A DNA stretch of 64,000 nt, taken from NCBI GenBank assembly GCA_018524725.1, contig JAEUWP010000130.1, positions 149,125-213,124 of the forward strand. The letters run 5' to 3'. The stretch comes from Podaxis mareebaensis (lineage: Eukaryota; Basidiomycota; Agaricomycetes; Agaricales; Agaricaceae). A program made the translations under genes and the position numbers. The notes below the pieces were generated by a model. It ran no database searches. It was given only the letters and a program-made list of their open reading frames with translations, and was not told the DNA's origin. This document shows positions 10,849-21,993 of this stretch, piece by piece (positions within the stretch are counted from its first letter, which is position 1; every line of letters starts with the position of its first letter).

Positions 10849-13800
10849 CTACTTCAACATGGGTGTTACAGCAACATCGCTTCCGAAAGGCGAAGACGCC
10901 CCAGTAAGGGCTTGTACCCCAGCATTCCCGAAATTCGGCAACGCGCCAACGATCGATTTGCCCTTGATCATCTCGAGTTCTCCGAGTAGTGTTTGATGCC
11001 TATATGCTAGCCTAATATTGGGGACATTCGTCTAGTAGTCGGAATAAGCACCTTGTGCTTGTGTTAACTTGCAAAGATGAAGTCTTACCTTGTTGATGTC
11101 ATTGCCATCAGCTCCAGGGAGATACCAGTTCTGTCCGAGCCAGTGTCGTTTAATCTCCATCTCGAAACCGCTTTGCTTAACTGAGTTTCTGGCGAGTTCT
11201 GCCAGAGAACTCTGAGGGAGTTTGTATATCTGCGGATCGTTAGCAGGGAGACGGCTTCCCAAAGGAGATTGTGCTTACATGGGCCGCAACGCTGTACTCT
11301 TCCAGAAGAGGTTCCTTTGTGAAATGGAATTGTAGTGGGTCGTCGGTACTCAAACTGACGTTCAACCCAGTCTTGAAGAAATCGGGAAGGGGGTTCCTCT
11401 CGTAAGTCAAGAAGAGAGCGTTGTTTGAGAGCGGGCTCATTGCGATTCCAATTTGTTTCAGGTAGAACAAGTATTGCAAAGCCGGAACCTTTCTCAGGAG
11501 GATACCATGAGAAATAGAGTGGGAGGTCAAGAATGCAGAAGTCAGGTGGTCTGTATCACCGGCTTCTCCACAATGAGGCCGGAAGACGAAAGTATCTGAA
11601 AACCTCTGAGTAGGGTGGCTGATACGAAGTGCATGTAAACCTACTGAAGCCTCTAAGACGTCGCCAGTTGTTTAGGCTAGCCATATTCGCGAACATGTAG
11701 TAAATCCTACGCACAACTATCAGTTAGGAATCGTGGTTTGTAAGGAGGATGCAAACCAGTAGGAGTATGGAGGGGATTGAGGAAAGTTCCAGAGACGCGG
11801 TAGAGGGAATTTACGGTGTATCCGACGCTCGGCCTTGGATTCGTCGTCGACAGTATCGAAGCCCACAACGCGCTGAAGGAAAACGTGTAATTCAGGATGC
11901 GTACTAGGATCCTTGGTGACCTCGAACAAGGGTCGAAATACGTCTGCGAAAAGTCAGCACTTGGTTATCACCGAAAGATAGAAGAATCTTTACTCACTTA
12001 CGACTATATCTTCAAACGTGTTCACGGAACCATTGGCTTTGTAAACCTCGTATAATCGGGGAACCTGTATAAGCCAGCGAACATTGTGGGAGTAGAGTTT
12101 GTTGTTGACAATCCATTTCGCCAGCTTGTCCCATTCATCCGGAGATCGCCCATAGATACTGATCCTCCATTCAACATTCTATGCATGATGGGAGACTATG
12201 GATGGGATTTCAAAGTAGATTAGATAAACGTACCTGATATTTACTCTGCTCTAGATCGCTCATGAGCTCTGAAGAATGTTCGAATTGAGTTAGATTTCGC
12301 GAAGGACTATCCAAGTACTCGCCCTTTGTCAATTCTGCTAAATAACGCCCCTTGATGTAATTGTCGGTCTTCAGGAATATCTCGCGTAGGCGCGATTCTC
12401 CAATTGGATTATATTTGAGATTAAACTTGTCAAAGCGATGGAACGAATCTTGGTGAGCGTGCATATCTAGGGTATCGATTGATAGGTCATATGCAGTTAA
12501 CTTGAGAGATTCAAAGACTTGTTCAAGCGTCAGTTCATGTCCGTCACGGAAAATAACGACGTCCTGTAGAAACCGCGTTAACCACACTCTATGGACAAAT
12601 ATCGTAGAACTCACCTTGGGACTACGTTTCATCTTGGACTTAATGAAGCGAAGGAGGTGCTTTTGGTTCATACTGCTGGAGTGGTGAACGTGGGTATCGA
12701 CCTTACGGACATTGTAGAAATCTCTGGAGGCGGGGGTGGTTAAGTGGGTCAGTGGGATCGAAGGGAATGATGTACCTATGTGGAACACCCTAGGGGTTCA
12801 ATCAGGGCGGGCATTCGATGGGATTAGAAGTGCACGAACTTTCATGTCTGCTAATTCTTGATGTTCGTTGAGCAGACTATACATGATAAATTTGCTCTGA
12901 AGATATTTCAGACGTCGAAAGGCAAAACTCTTTGTCGGACCGTCGGAGATGACGCCCAGGACATAATCCAAGTCCATGAAGTATTCTCGAATATCGGGAA
13001 TATCAAAGGCCGGTTCAAACTTTTCTGGTCTTCGAGTGAGTCTTTAGGGGCGCAACGTCAATATTGAACCAACCTCTCTTGCCATCATCATCTGCCTCAT
13101 AGACTTGGAAGACTCCCTTGTCATCAATCCTGAAGTTCCACGGATGGGAACCTGGGATTTCGCATTCTTCGAAACGGAACGCATCGCCGCCCGTCTCACT
13201 TTCGCCGTGACTCAAAACCTCCTTGCTCTTCGAGTGCCATGTTGGAGGCGGGGGTTTAGGATATATCCTCCAAGGTTTAAACTGCTGGGCCGGTGGTTGA
13301 TTAGTCGCAGGATCCACATCAGGTTTCAGGCCAGAAGGATCGGCATGTTCATCGTCCACTCCATCAAAGTCCCCGTCATAATCTCTGGGGTCATCACCCA
13401 ACCGCTGCCTCGACTTCAGCATGTACTTATCACGAAGATCAAGACATCTTTGGAATGCTTGAAGTATGTGCGCTTGCTCAGCAGTAATAACTGATTCAGC
13501 TGCTATTGATAGCCTCAGTAACTGTACTTTTGGGTTATTTTGAACGCTCACGGGTGGGAAAAGTACGGGTTACTTCAGCTGCCGATGGCTCATTATGTTC
13601 ATCGAGGACGGGGTCTCCTGCGACAGAGCCTTGCTTCGAGGCCCTTAGACTCGTGATGTCAGATAACGCATCTGAGCCCCGTCTGCGAACCCAGTATTTC
13701 TCGTCGATCTGTTTTAATGTAGTCGATGATGGTCAGTGACACTCTTGAAGAAACGGTCAAGGACGCACGTGCTGTTGGCTCATCTCCTCCAGATAACCAA

Positions 13801-13891
13801 AGAACCCATCTCTTGATTCCGGTATCCTGAGCGTATTTGAAGAACTGCTTGGGGACGTTTCGTAGTTGCCGTTTGTACCGTCGAGCGACAT
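10849..13891 (-). CDS. AMD1: AMP deaminase
   Basis: Multi-exon gene. Exon 1 is 13891-13769 (starts [10 protein letters not shown]), exon 2 is 13708-13574, exon 3 begins at 13521, and the last exon is 11031-10849 ([20 protein letters not shown]...). Diagnostic AMP deaminase motifs are present: [20 protein letters not shown] (metal-binding His), [34 protein letters not shown] and [17 protein letters not shown] with the catalytic Asp pair. The enzyme converts AMP to IMP and ammonia in the cytosol, setting adenylate and guanylate balance. The N-terminal ~300 residues are variable and likely regulatory. The last 60 codons lie in a separate exon easily missed because other frames look open there. 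The gene is divergent from the BNR_4 gene. Confidence 0.93.
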
Positions 13892-14659
13892 GGCCGTACG
13901 AAGATGGAAATTTACGCCTTGATATTCTATCACCGACAGTGGGTCATCTCAAGGTCCGAGGGCCTTTTATGGTCATCATCTTTATGGCCTCTGATTGGTC
14001 CACTCGTCCACGTTCTATTTTTATCCCAATTCCCTGATTCGTTCTTCCTTCATTGCGAAAAATCGCGATATCTGAGTCCGAGTAGTAGCGGATGGGTAAC
14101 ACGCAGTTAACGCATTATTCCAATCTGTGGTACAATGTTCATAATGTTTGTGAATCCGAATCTGTCCCACAAATCACCTCGAGTCGCAAGCAACTAGTCA
14201 CGGGAGCTTCCAGGGTCTATCCCGGCATAACCCGAGGTCCTCGACACCCCTTGTCCACTCCCCGCCGGCGGAATCACATATAACTTACAACAGATGAACA
14301 GGTAACCATCACTATTCCTCAAAGATATGCTTCACAACAGGTCCAACCCCGCTTGAACCTCCCGCCTCTCCCAACCAGTCCTCGAACCTCCAGGTCACGC
14401 AGTTTCGCATCGTTCTTGGGTCACGGTCCTTGCATTTGTGCATTTCCGTCGAGCATTCCATTCATAATGCAATAGCGTGTGCAATGTGCTACTTTTTTCT
14501 GCACTCAACTAGAACACATGACCGAAGAACCAAGAAGCCATAAAAGTCCGGGCCGTCCAGACTTCCCCCGGAGTTTTTGCTGCGTTCTACAATTGCGACC
14601 CGGCACGGGACCATGCAATATATAAATTCTTTCACAACGAAAGGAAAAACCTCTCAATC
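13892..14659. promoter_or_regulatory. Divergent intergenic region, AMP deaminase / BNR_4
   Basis: 768 bp between two divergent starts. No ORF of note. It should hold both promoters; only the TATA element near the BNR_4 gene is recognisable. Confidence 0.5.
14619..14626 (+). promoter_or_regulatory. TATA box of BNR_4 gene
   Basis: TATATAAA, 33 bases before the ATG at 14660. Spacing and sequence suit a core promoter with a short leader. Confidence 0.6.
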
Positions 14660-16200
14660 ATGTTTTGGCTGCTCTTTGTCCCGCTCACGAGCGTTTTGTT
14701 TGCGCTCTGCGGAGCTGCACCTACCGTTTCTCTGATTTCCAACAGTCCCCTCGACCCCAACGGCGTCTTCTTCGTCTCCTACGATGGTGTGGTCAATGTA
14801 AACTCTTTTCAGCTATCCGGCGTGTTAACTTATGGCAACTATCAATTTGCTGCCTGGTATACATCTTCTCGAGCTGCTATTCTCGCCCGTCGACAATTGC
14901 CATCTGGAAGCTGGTCCACTCTCCAACTTCCGCACAATCTGTCCACCAACGACTCGCATAACGTCATCGCTCTTGGCGTCTCACCATCTGACGGAAAGAT
15001 CCACGTCGCGTTAGACTGCCATAGCACTCAAGTCTTTTACACCAGTTCCGAAGCAAACTTGGCTACGAGTGGCGCTAGCTGGGTAGCCAGCAGGTTTGGA
15101 TCAATTACCACGACTCTGGGCAACTTGAACATCGGAACGTGAGTCTCCGAGATTTTATCAATCATGGCCCCTCGGCTAAAACTTTCCTAGGGTTGTCACC
15201 TATCCTCAGTTCGTCATCACTCCGGACAATCGCCTACAATTTGTCTATCGATCTGGAGTCTCTGGGAATGGGGCTACGCAACTAGCGGAATATAACGGTG
15301 GGACATGGTCCAATGTTGGATCATGGGCATCCGCTTCGGGAACATACACTTCGACCAACGGTGCCAAGAGTACTGCCCGCAACCTCTACATCCATGGTTT
15401 CACATACCGTTCTGGTCGACTTCATGTCACTGGCACTTGGCGAGAGCAGAACGGCGCAGTAATGTGCAACAGTGGCGGTCTTACCAACCATGATACCGTG
15501 TATATTTTCTCCGATGACAGGGGTTCGTATTCTCGTTAATGACCCGTCTGTAAATCTGACTTTTGAGCGTAGGCAGGACATGGAAGAATAGTGCTGGAAC
15601 AAATGTTGGAACATCAGGATCTAGTCCTATTAACGTGAACACAGGAGGACTCATTGTTGATCCTCTCAACGCCGATCATGGACTCATGAACCAAGAATCC
15701 CAAGATGTCGACTCAGCTGGACAACTGCACGCTGTCATCTCATATGTGCCGGGTTCGTCCCCCACTGAGTATTGCATTCGCATACTCAAATTTCTCAAAC
15801 TTCAGGCCGCTTTGGTCAATGTGTCACCGACTACGTGAGCGACCGCACTAAGAATGGTCGTGCGTTCCACCTGTATCGTTCCTCCAGCGGCACATGGACC
15901 AAGGTCGAAATTCCCTTCCCGCTTAATGCCGTCGGACGCTCGCAAATCGTCATGGACAGCGCCGACAACGTATACGTCGTGATGCCTTTTGTCCGCATCG
16001 TTACAGCCAGCAAGTCCTCCGGCTGGACAGATTGGACTATGGCATACGATGGCGTCGCAGCAGGCCTCAATGCTTTCGGCGAGGTCACTGTTGATAGGGC
16101 GGGGGTTGCTCAGGGGGTACTCTCGATCCTGTATCAAGTCAAGAGCACGGGAACTACACCCTCTGCTGTGCATTTGATTGAATTCAATCTGAACAAATGA
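14660..16200 (+). CDS. Secreted BNR_4-type beta-propeller protein
   Basis: Exons 14660-15138, 15191-15522, 15573-15752 and 15806-16200 give 461 aa. A clear signal peptide (MFWLLFVPLTSVLFALCGAA) indicates secretion. The Asp-box SDDRGRTWKN is split by an intron. Other features fit the BNR_4 repeat family (PF15892): YGNYQFAAWY, GTWREQNG, MNQESQDVDSAGQLHAV, LYRSSSGTWTK and a late QIVMDSADNVYVV strand. Related propellers include rhamnose- and uronate-type polysaccharide lyases, so an extracellular role on wall or plant polysaccharide is plausible, but catalytic residues cannot be assigned by eye. There is no membrane segment beyond the signal. Confidence 0.85.
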
Positions 16201-16745
16201 CCATAATGGTCACTGCGTTTTTATTGGAATTAAATATCGCTGGATTACTGGAGGATACTGCAAATATGGCTGGAGCATTCTCCTAAGTATCGTGTACTGA
16301 TTGATTGTCTATGCATCAGAACCGTTCTCGACCAACCTTGGAAAGCCTGGCCTGAATTCCACATGAACAAGGGACCATGTCCCATTTATCCCAATTCTGC
16401 TTCTTTAACTTCCAATCTGGATAGGCTTCATCGCAAAAGTATCTATACATCACTCCGGGATATTCCCACTGTCAGCAAATTATCTAAGTGCTCCCTATCC
16501 GTTCAACCCCTTGCGATCCCAGGTGAGCATCCACATTCATGTATGTTTCGATGAGCCCTCTCTGGACTTTATTCGGCAGACGAGAATCATACACCTTGAT
16601 AATGCACTTGCTCGTGCTGCCTATGACAACAGCGCTATCTAAACCGCTCGACAATGGCACGCCCTTCAGCTTCACCACAAGAGCCTCTCACCGCGCAACG
16701 ATGATTATCAATGGGTTATATTTCGGTTCAGCAAATACAATCATG
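16201..16745. other. Convergent intergenic, BNR_4 / F-box
   Basis: No gene supported. It holds the 3' ends of the two convergent genes. Confidence 0.5.
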
Positions 16746-18497
16746 TCATGTTAGAACGTAACGCCTCCGAACATTTACCACAATCCCATCTCCCTCCCTT
16801 TCGACCTTCCCAACTTCGAGCTGAGCGGGTTTCTGTAATCCACACAGCCTGTTAAACATTGCTTCAACATTGTTACAGAACTTTTGTGTCGGATATAAGA
16901 GCCTTGGTAGCATAGACGCATGGCGATGCACCGAAGGTTGGGGGCGGACCGGGCTGTGGTGAAACGTAATGTACATCTGTAAGCAGTCCAAAGACGGTAG
17001 CCGGGACCCAAATTCCAGCAATGCTTTCTGTGCGTTAATACATCAGCATGCGATTGTCCAAAAGCTGACGATATCCGGAAGCATACCGAAGCTGGACTTG
17101 CGTCTGAGGTCGGATTATTGCTATTGTCGGACCAAGTTGTAAGGATGAGAGGGATCTTCAGCTTGCGCAGCCCCATACAATAACGCACAACATCTTGCAA
17201 CAAGCCTCGATCCACAGGTCCGGACCGTCTGGGGGCCACAAGCTCGAGCTCGAGTAATGTCCCGCCATATTGGGGGAGGATAAATTGTTGAATGTAGTTG
17301 AAAAATCTAGCGTTGGACGCCTCCCAGGTTGGGCCGGGTAAATATAACCTGAGATGTCGCAAATCGCGGCAGGACTTGAGGTACGCCGAAAATGAAGAAT
17401 CATATACACCCGAGATTGCAAGCCCCTTCAGAAAAATTCTCTCCTCTCCTAATATGTCACAAACCTCGGTAAGAGTGCTCGTGGACTCAGAGAAAGTTTC
17501 TCCGCTCGGATCCTTCCCCAAGTCCAGGTACTCGAGACACCGGAAGTGGTGCAGATGCTTTCTGAACATGACCGAAGTGACGAAGACACCCTGAAGTTCC
17601 AACACCTTCAAAGGCCACGGTGACTTTAAGCTCCTGGCTACACCCGAGAGAAGAAAGTCAAGGGTGAGCCGAAATCGTGTATAGGTATAACCATTGTTGT
17701 CCACGCCGACAGTACCTCTGAAACGAAGCGATTCGAGAGTCGGACAACGCGCCAATAGCCTCACAAGGTCGGTTGTTATTGCGGATGCGGTCTGCTGAGG
17801 ACCGGAGAGCGGGACTTCCAAAGAGACACTCCGAAGGTTGGAAAGAGGATATAATGAAAGGGGTTTGCATGGATGCGTCACGAACACCAGATCGAGTTCT
17901 TGCAACGCAGGAATGGTGGACAGCGCGGCTATGAGGTTGTCGAATTCCCGTCCGAGCAAGTCCGAGCTTGGGTTGTACTTCCAGCTAGTGGCAACGAACA
18001 ACCCAAACAGTCGAGTTCCATAAGCCAATTTATACACGTGAGAGCACGGAACGACTCACTGAATGGAACACAAGTTTTGCAATTCGGATATCGCAGCGAC
18101 CAGGCTCGTCTCAATCACATTAGCGGCCTCAGCTAACCGAGGGCTCATCCCTGGTCGATACCCATACAGCCCAGAGAAATCAAAGAAGAGCGTAGTCGTC
18201 CGCTGAAAAAGGGTTCCCGACTTTCCTGAGGCTATTGCAGTAATAATACTAATCGTCCGCTGAAGATCTTCAGCAAAGGTGCCGCCGGCCTTGATTCTCA
18301 GACAGAGGTTCAGGAACAACAGTGGACTGATGAACTCGTTGAGATATCTAGAGACAAGGCGGAGGTTGTAGAGGTCACTCGACACCGGCTGGGGAATTGG
18401 ACCTCAACGTCAACCTCAGTTTGATAGTCTCAATCATACGCACTAGATGGTTTGCTATTTCTGTGAGTACATCAGGTGGTAAATCATTGAGCAGCAT
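16746..18497 (-). CDS. F-box protein with leucine-rich C-terminal region
   Basis: Exons 18497-18444, 18388-18060, 17984-17087 and 17027-16746 sum to 1563 nt (520 aa). The F-box is split by the first intron: MLLNDLPPDVLTEIANHL in an 18-codon first exon, then PVSSDLYNLRLVSRYLNEF. The rest has irregular leucine-rich repeats (PALQELDLVFV, PTLESLRFRG, LKVLELQGVF, CLEYLDLG, DLRHLRLYLPG, GTLLELELV, GLRKLKIPL). F-box proteins bind Skp1 and present substrates to SCF ubiquitin ligases; the substrate here is unknown. Such genes are highly expanded in Agaricomycetes. The last exon's extent is the least certain part. Confidence 0.82.
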
Positions 18498-18544
18498 GAC
18501 TATCGAGTGATGCTGCTGGGGGGTTCAAGGGAACTCTGGGCGTG

Positions 18545-19190
18545 ATGGGATCTCAGCACATGCGGTTTATATTTGCTCTTGGGCTGTGCTTCCATGAAAG
18601 ACGAACAGAGGAGGCGGTACAGGCACAGGGGTTGTGAGCCATCGACAACCGTTGACAGCCCTAAAGCATACAGTGGTGACAGATCCAGATGAAAAAGACC
18701 CCTTGGAGGGTACCTTTGAATAAACGATAACTGTATGATTGACCTAATACAGTTATTATGTGTTCAAAATCCATGGCACCGTGGGCGAGACTTATTTTTG
18801 AAATTTGGATTCGTCTCTGGTGATATATGTGTGTACATACTATCTTGTGAGCCAACGGCGGTTCAATGATTCATATACAATACATGGGCGTTACAGTTGA
18901 ACCTATGATAATCTGTCTGCGACATCCTCCCCGATTTGATCGCACAAAGGTTTAGGTCATGCAGTTTATATGTGCTGTGTTTCCATCAAAATCATCTGGA
19001 AGGGGCGCACAGGTACAGGGTTATACATATGCTGTCGACAGCTACTGATATATGGGTATACGTGTACATACTACCTTGTAAGGCCAGGAACGATTCAACG
19101 CCTCATACCCTGCTCAGTATGGGCGCTGGAGGCGGAGCTGAACCCATATGTACTATGACATCCTTACCGAGAATTTGATCGCATAACGGT
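18545..19190. repeat. Imperfect tandem duplication, two units
   Basis: Unit 1 (about 18545-18950) and unit 2 (about 18957-19190) share, in the same order: a GCGGTTTATAT/GCAGTTTATAT start, TGTGCTTCCAT/TGTGTTTCCAT, an ACAGGYACAGGG tract, a GTACATACTAYCTTGT block, a GGGCG...GAACC(T/C)AT block and a GACATCCT...ATTTGATCGCA end. Unit 1 has an extra ~170 bp in the middle. Origin unknown. Confidence 0.65.
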
Positions 19191-19377
19191 AGACAGAGTT
19201 AGATACTAATTATCCCTACTCACCATGCATCATGCATCGTGAACGCACGACGTCCTTCCGAGCCCGAACATCAATACAATTCTATTCAAACAGTGTGCGA
19301 CGTACTATATGATTTACACCAGCATCAAAACGAAAACACAAATGCAGCAAAGAAAGGAAGGGGGGGGGAATGATACA

Positions 19378-19473
19378 CAAAACACAACAAAAAAGAGACA
19401 AAAGAAAAAAGAGACAAAGAAAAAAAGAGACAAAAGAAAAGGGACAAAAGAAAAAAGGGAAAAAGGAACTAAA
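19378..19473 (+). repeat. Purine-rich microsatellite (AAAAGAGACAAAAG type)
   Basis: About 95 bases almost free of pyrimidines on the plus strand, built from GAGACAAA/AGAAAAAA repeats. It lies just past the 3' end of the AMPK beta gene. Confidence 0.85.
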
Positions 19474-19546
19474 GAAGCAAGAAACATGAAGGTTACCACG
19501 AACCAAGCCACCACATCAAAGAAAGCTTCTAACGTCACCATCGACA

Positions 19547-21716
19547 TCACATCGTAGTCGGTTTATAATAAACCGTTGTCATATACTACAACACCAGCAA
19601 AAAAGAAGCTCAAAATCAGCCACGATGTAAAGAACTTGCTTGATACAAAACACGCACCTTCTTCCGATACCTCGTAGTCGTAGCCACAGCCAATACCCCG
19701 TTCCTGATCGCACTCGTACACAAATGCTGCAGCACAACATGGCTCGGCACAGGCAACACACTCGCATCATCCGTCATCGTAGGCATATTTCCATTATCCA
19801 ATGTAATCGCCCTCGATCCACTCACAGGTCCACGCGGTTCAGTCGTGAGAGGTGATGGGCCCGGACGTTGAGGAGTCGTTGGAGGCGGTTGCGGTGTCGT
19901 ATTCGTGGTCGTGGTCGCGCGCGATGCGGTTTGCGTGGAAGATTGCGATTGTTGAGCGGGAGATTCTTTATCAGTGGGTGTAGGTCCAGTTTCGGGTGTA
20001 GTGATAGCTGTGGTATTCGAGGATTCTTGCGGAGGAAGCTCAACTTCTTCCCCAACACCACCTCTTACAGGTGAATGTTCCGGTTTCTCATCCAACCCTG
20101 CCCCAGTCCCGTCTTCGCTCGGTGGGGGTGCAGGCGGGAAATTCGCGTACCCCGAATCGCGCCAGTTAGCACCACCTTGTTCACGTCGTTCGCGTTCTCG
20201 TTGTTCCCGTCTCTCACGCTCCTCACGTCGACTCTCACGTTCCCGTTCACGATCTTCTCGTCTGCGTCTCTCACGACCTTCACGCTTGCTGCGATCCCGA
20301 TCACGTCCGCTAGATCCACCTTGACCACTTCCGACACCACCTGGAAGTCCATTGCTTCCTCGAGAAGGAGATCCTGTGTTGGAATTTCCACTGGAATGTT
20401 GAGAGGGGGCGGTCATCCTGGTGTTGAGGATCAACTTGTCCAAGTGGCGTGGCATGCCAGGTGCAGGTGGGATGTTGGGCGCTGGGACAAACCCGGAGAC
20501 GTGAACACTCCTTGCAGTGGCGTCGTACTGTCCAGCTGAAGCGGTGAGGTAGGCCTCTTCCTCTCGTGCCGCTTCGATAAGTTCTGGTGGGAGGACGTTG
20601 GTCCACTTGGCTTGGGTGACTTGAGCATGGAGATTTTGTTGGTTGGAGGGCCGGTAGTCATCGGCGCCGTCATCAACGGAAGAGCCAGCGGACCAGAAAG
20701 ACTGACCGGGGACGTGTGGGCGTTGAGGGGTGGGGTGTTGTTGTGGGATAACTGGGGGTAGAGGTGTGCTTTGGCTAGGTGGAGTGTGGGGTTGGACGTT
20801 GACATAGTTGGCGAGGGAGCCTTGGTCGTCGACGGCAGTTGGAAATTCGTCAGAAACACGCCACTGGTCATCCACGAGGAAACGGATGTGATGTGTTCCT
20901 GGGAGAAGGTATACTACGGCTGTCCATGTGTTTGATAGTGGGTTCCTAGACTGCTATGAGCAAATGACGAGATGAGAGGGGAGGGGAGTAGAATACGAAC
21001 TCGCGTTCCATGGGTTGGCGGCCATTCCAGTCGTCATCTCCTGCACGTGCAAGTACGACATTTTTGCCACCACCACGCCAGGTGATCTTGACTGCGACAG
21101 GTTCTGAGGGGTCCTCGGAACGTGCAGGTGCGGCGGGTTCCTCTTCGTCTTCACCCTCTGGCTTGGCGTCTGCGCCGGTTAGGAGTCCAATGGGTATGGA
21201 GGACCGGACAACTTCCTTGACAAAGGGCGTCGGGGATGGAGGTGTGGGTGGACGGTGGTGGGAGTGGGCATGGGAGGGCTGACGATGAGACGGATCGTGG
21301 TAGATGCTTGGCATGGGTTGGGGACCACCACGTGAGCGGCGACCGCCACCGTAGGAGGATACGGATCCATGTGGGCGCTGGGTTGGAGGAAAAGGGAGGT
21401 GAGTGGCGGGGACAATGAGGTCTGTGGACGAAAAGTTGTTCTGGGGTCTGCGTGTTGGTGGGGTATCTGTGGAGGGCTTTGGGATGTTGATAGCCTGGCT
21501 CTTTGGAGGAGTTTTCTGGCGGCCTCTGGGCTGTGCTGTGGTCATTGTTGAGCGGTTGAAGCCTGGAAGCTCGAGGGACTTTTTCTTTGTGCGCATGGAA
21601 GGGTGTGGCACGCCCGGTGCCGGGGAGGGCGAGCGTGTGCGGTCTTTGTCGTCGAACTTTGCATCTGTGGGCCTGCCTGTGCGCTGCTGGGCGGTGGACG
21701 ACGCACTGTTGCCCAT
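19547..21716 (-). CDS. SNF1/AMPK kinase beta subunit
   Basis: Exons 21716-20997, 20950-19658 and 19585-19547 give 683 aa. The start at MGNSASS (an N-myristoylation consensus, usual for beta subunits) was preferred over an in-frame ATG 48 bp upstream. A CBM48 glycogen-binding domain spans the first intron: VAVKITWRGGGKNVVLARAG, then VVYLLPGTHHIRFLVDDQWR. A Ser/Pro/Arg-rich linker follows, including a long Arg/Glu tract. The C-terminal AMPKBI domain has VLPPELIE, PRHLDKLILNTR, HVVLQHLCTSAIRNGVLAVA and RYRKK joined to YMTTVYYKPT. That final 12-codon exon would be lost in a simple ORF view. The protein scaffolds the alpha and gamma subunits in glucose and energy signalling. The start lies only 277 bp from the divergent SDR gene. 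Confidence 0.92.
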
Positions 21717-21993
21717 TGCCGTCTCTGTTCTCCACACAACAATCTCTCCATCGATAACCCTCAAGATTATGTAACTCTATGACCTCATCACCCCTGGCAG
21801 CACATGTCTCTTGACTCTTGACCAACTCTACATGTCGCGCAGGGACTCTATTGCCCAGGGAATTTTCTTGCTTGTGTTCTACAGTTTTGGCTAGCATGCG
21901 CCCCAATTTGGTGTCTGTCATGGTCGGTTCGGAACGCTCGTCAGAATATTTAATGGCCCACGCCTTCAATAATTGCTGCTCGTCTCTACTTTC
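21717..21993. promoter_or_regulatory. Short bidirectional promoter, AMPK beta / SDR1
   Basis: 277 bp separate two divergent start codons, so both promoters and both 5' UTRs must be packed here. No individual motif is assigned. Confidence 0.55.

Larger units (their letters stand above)
18498..19546. other. Intergenic between F-box and AMPK beta
   Basis: No gene. It contains an imperfect tandem duplication (18545-19190) and a purine-rich microsatellite (19378-19473), listed separately. Confidence 0.6.

Noticed and set aside
10814..10996. 60-codon plus-strand ORF
   Set aside because: Antisense to the last exon of AMP deaminase (11031-10849), which carries conserved C-terminal residues.
16484..16678. 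Minus-strand ORF downstream of the F-box gene
   Set aside because: No domain, and the F-box model closes cleanly at 16746; probably chance.
19868..20539. Long Arg/Ser-rich plus-strand ORFs
   Set aside because: Antisense to the low-complexity Arg/Glu linker of the AMPK beta gene.
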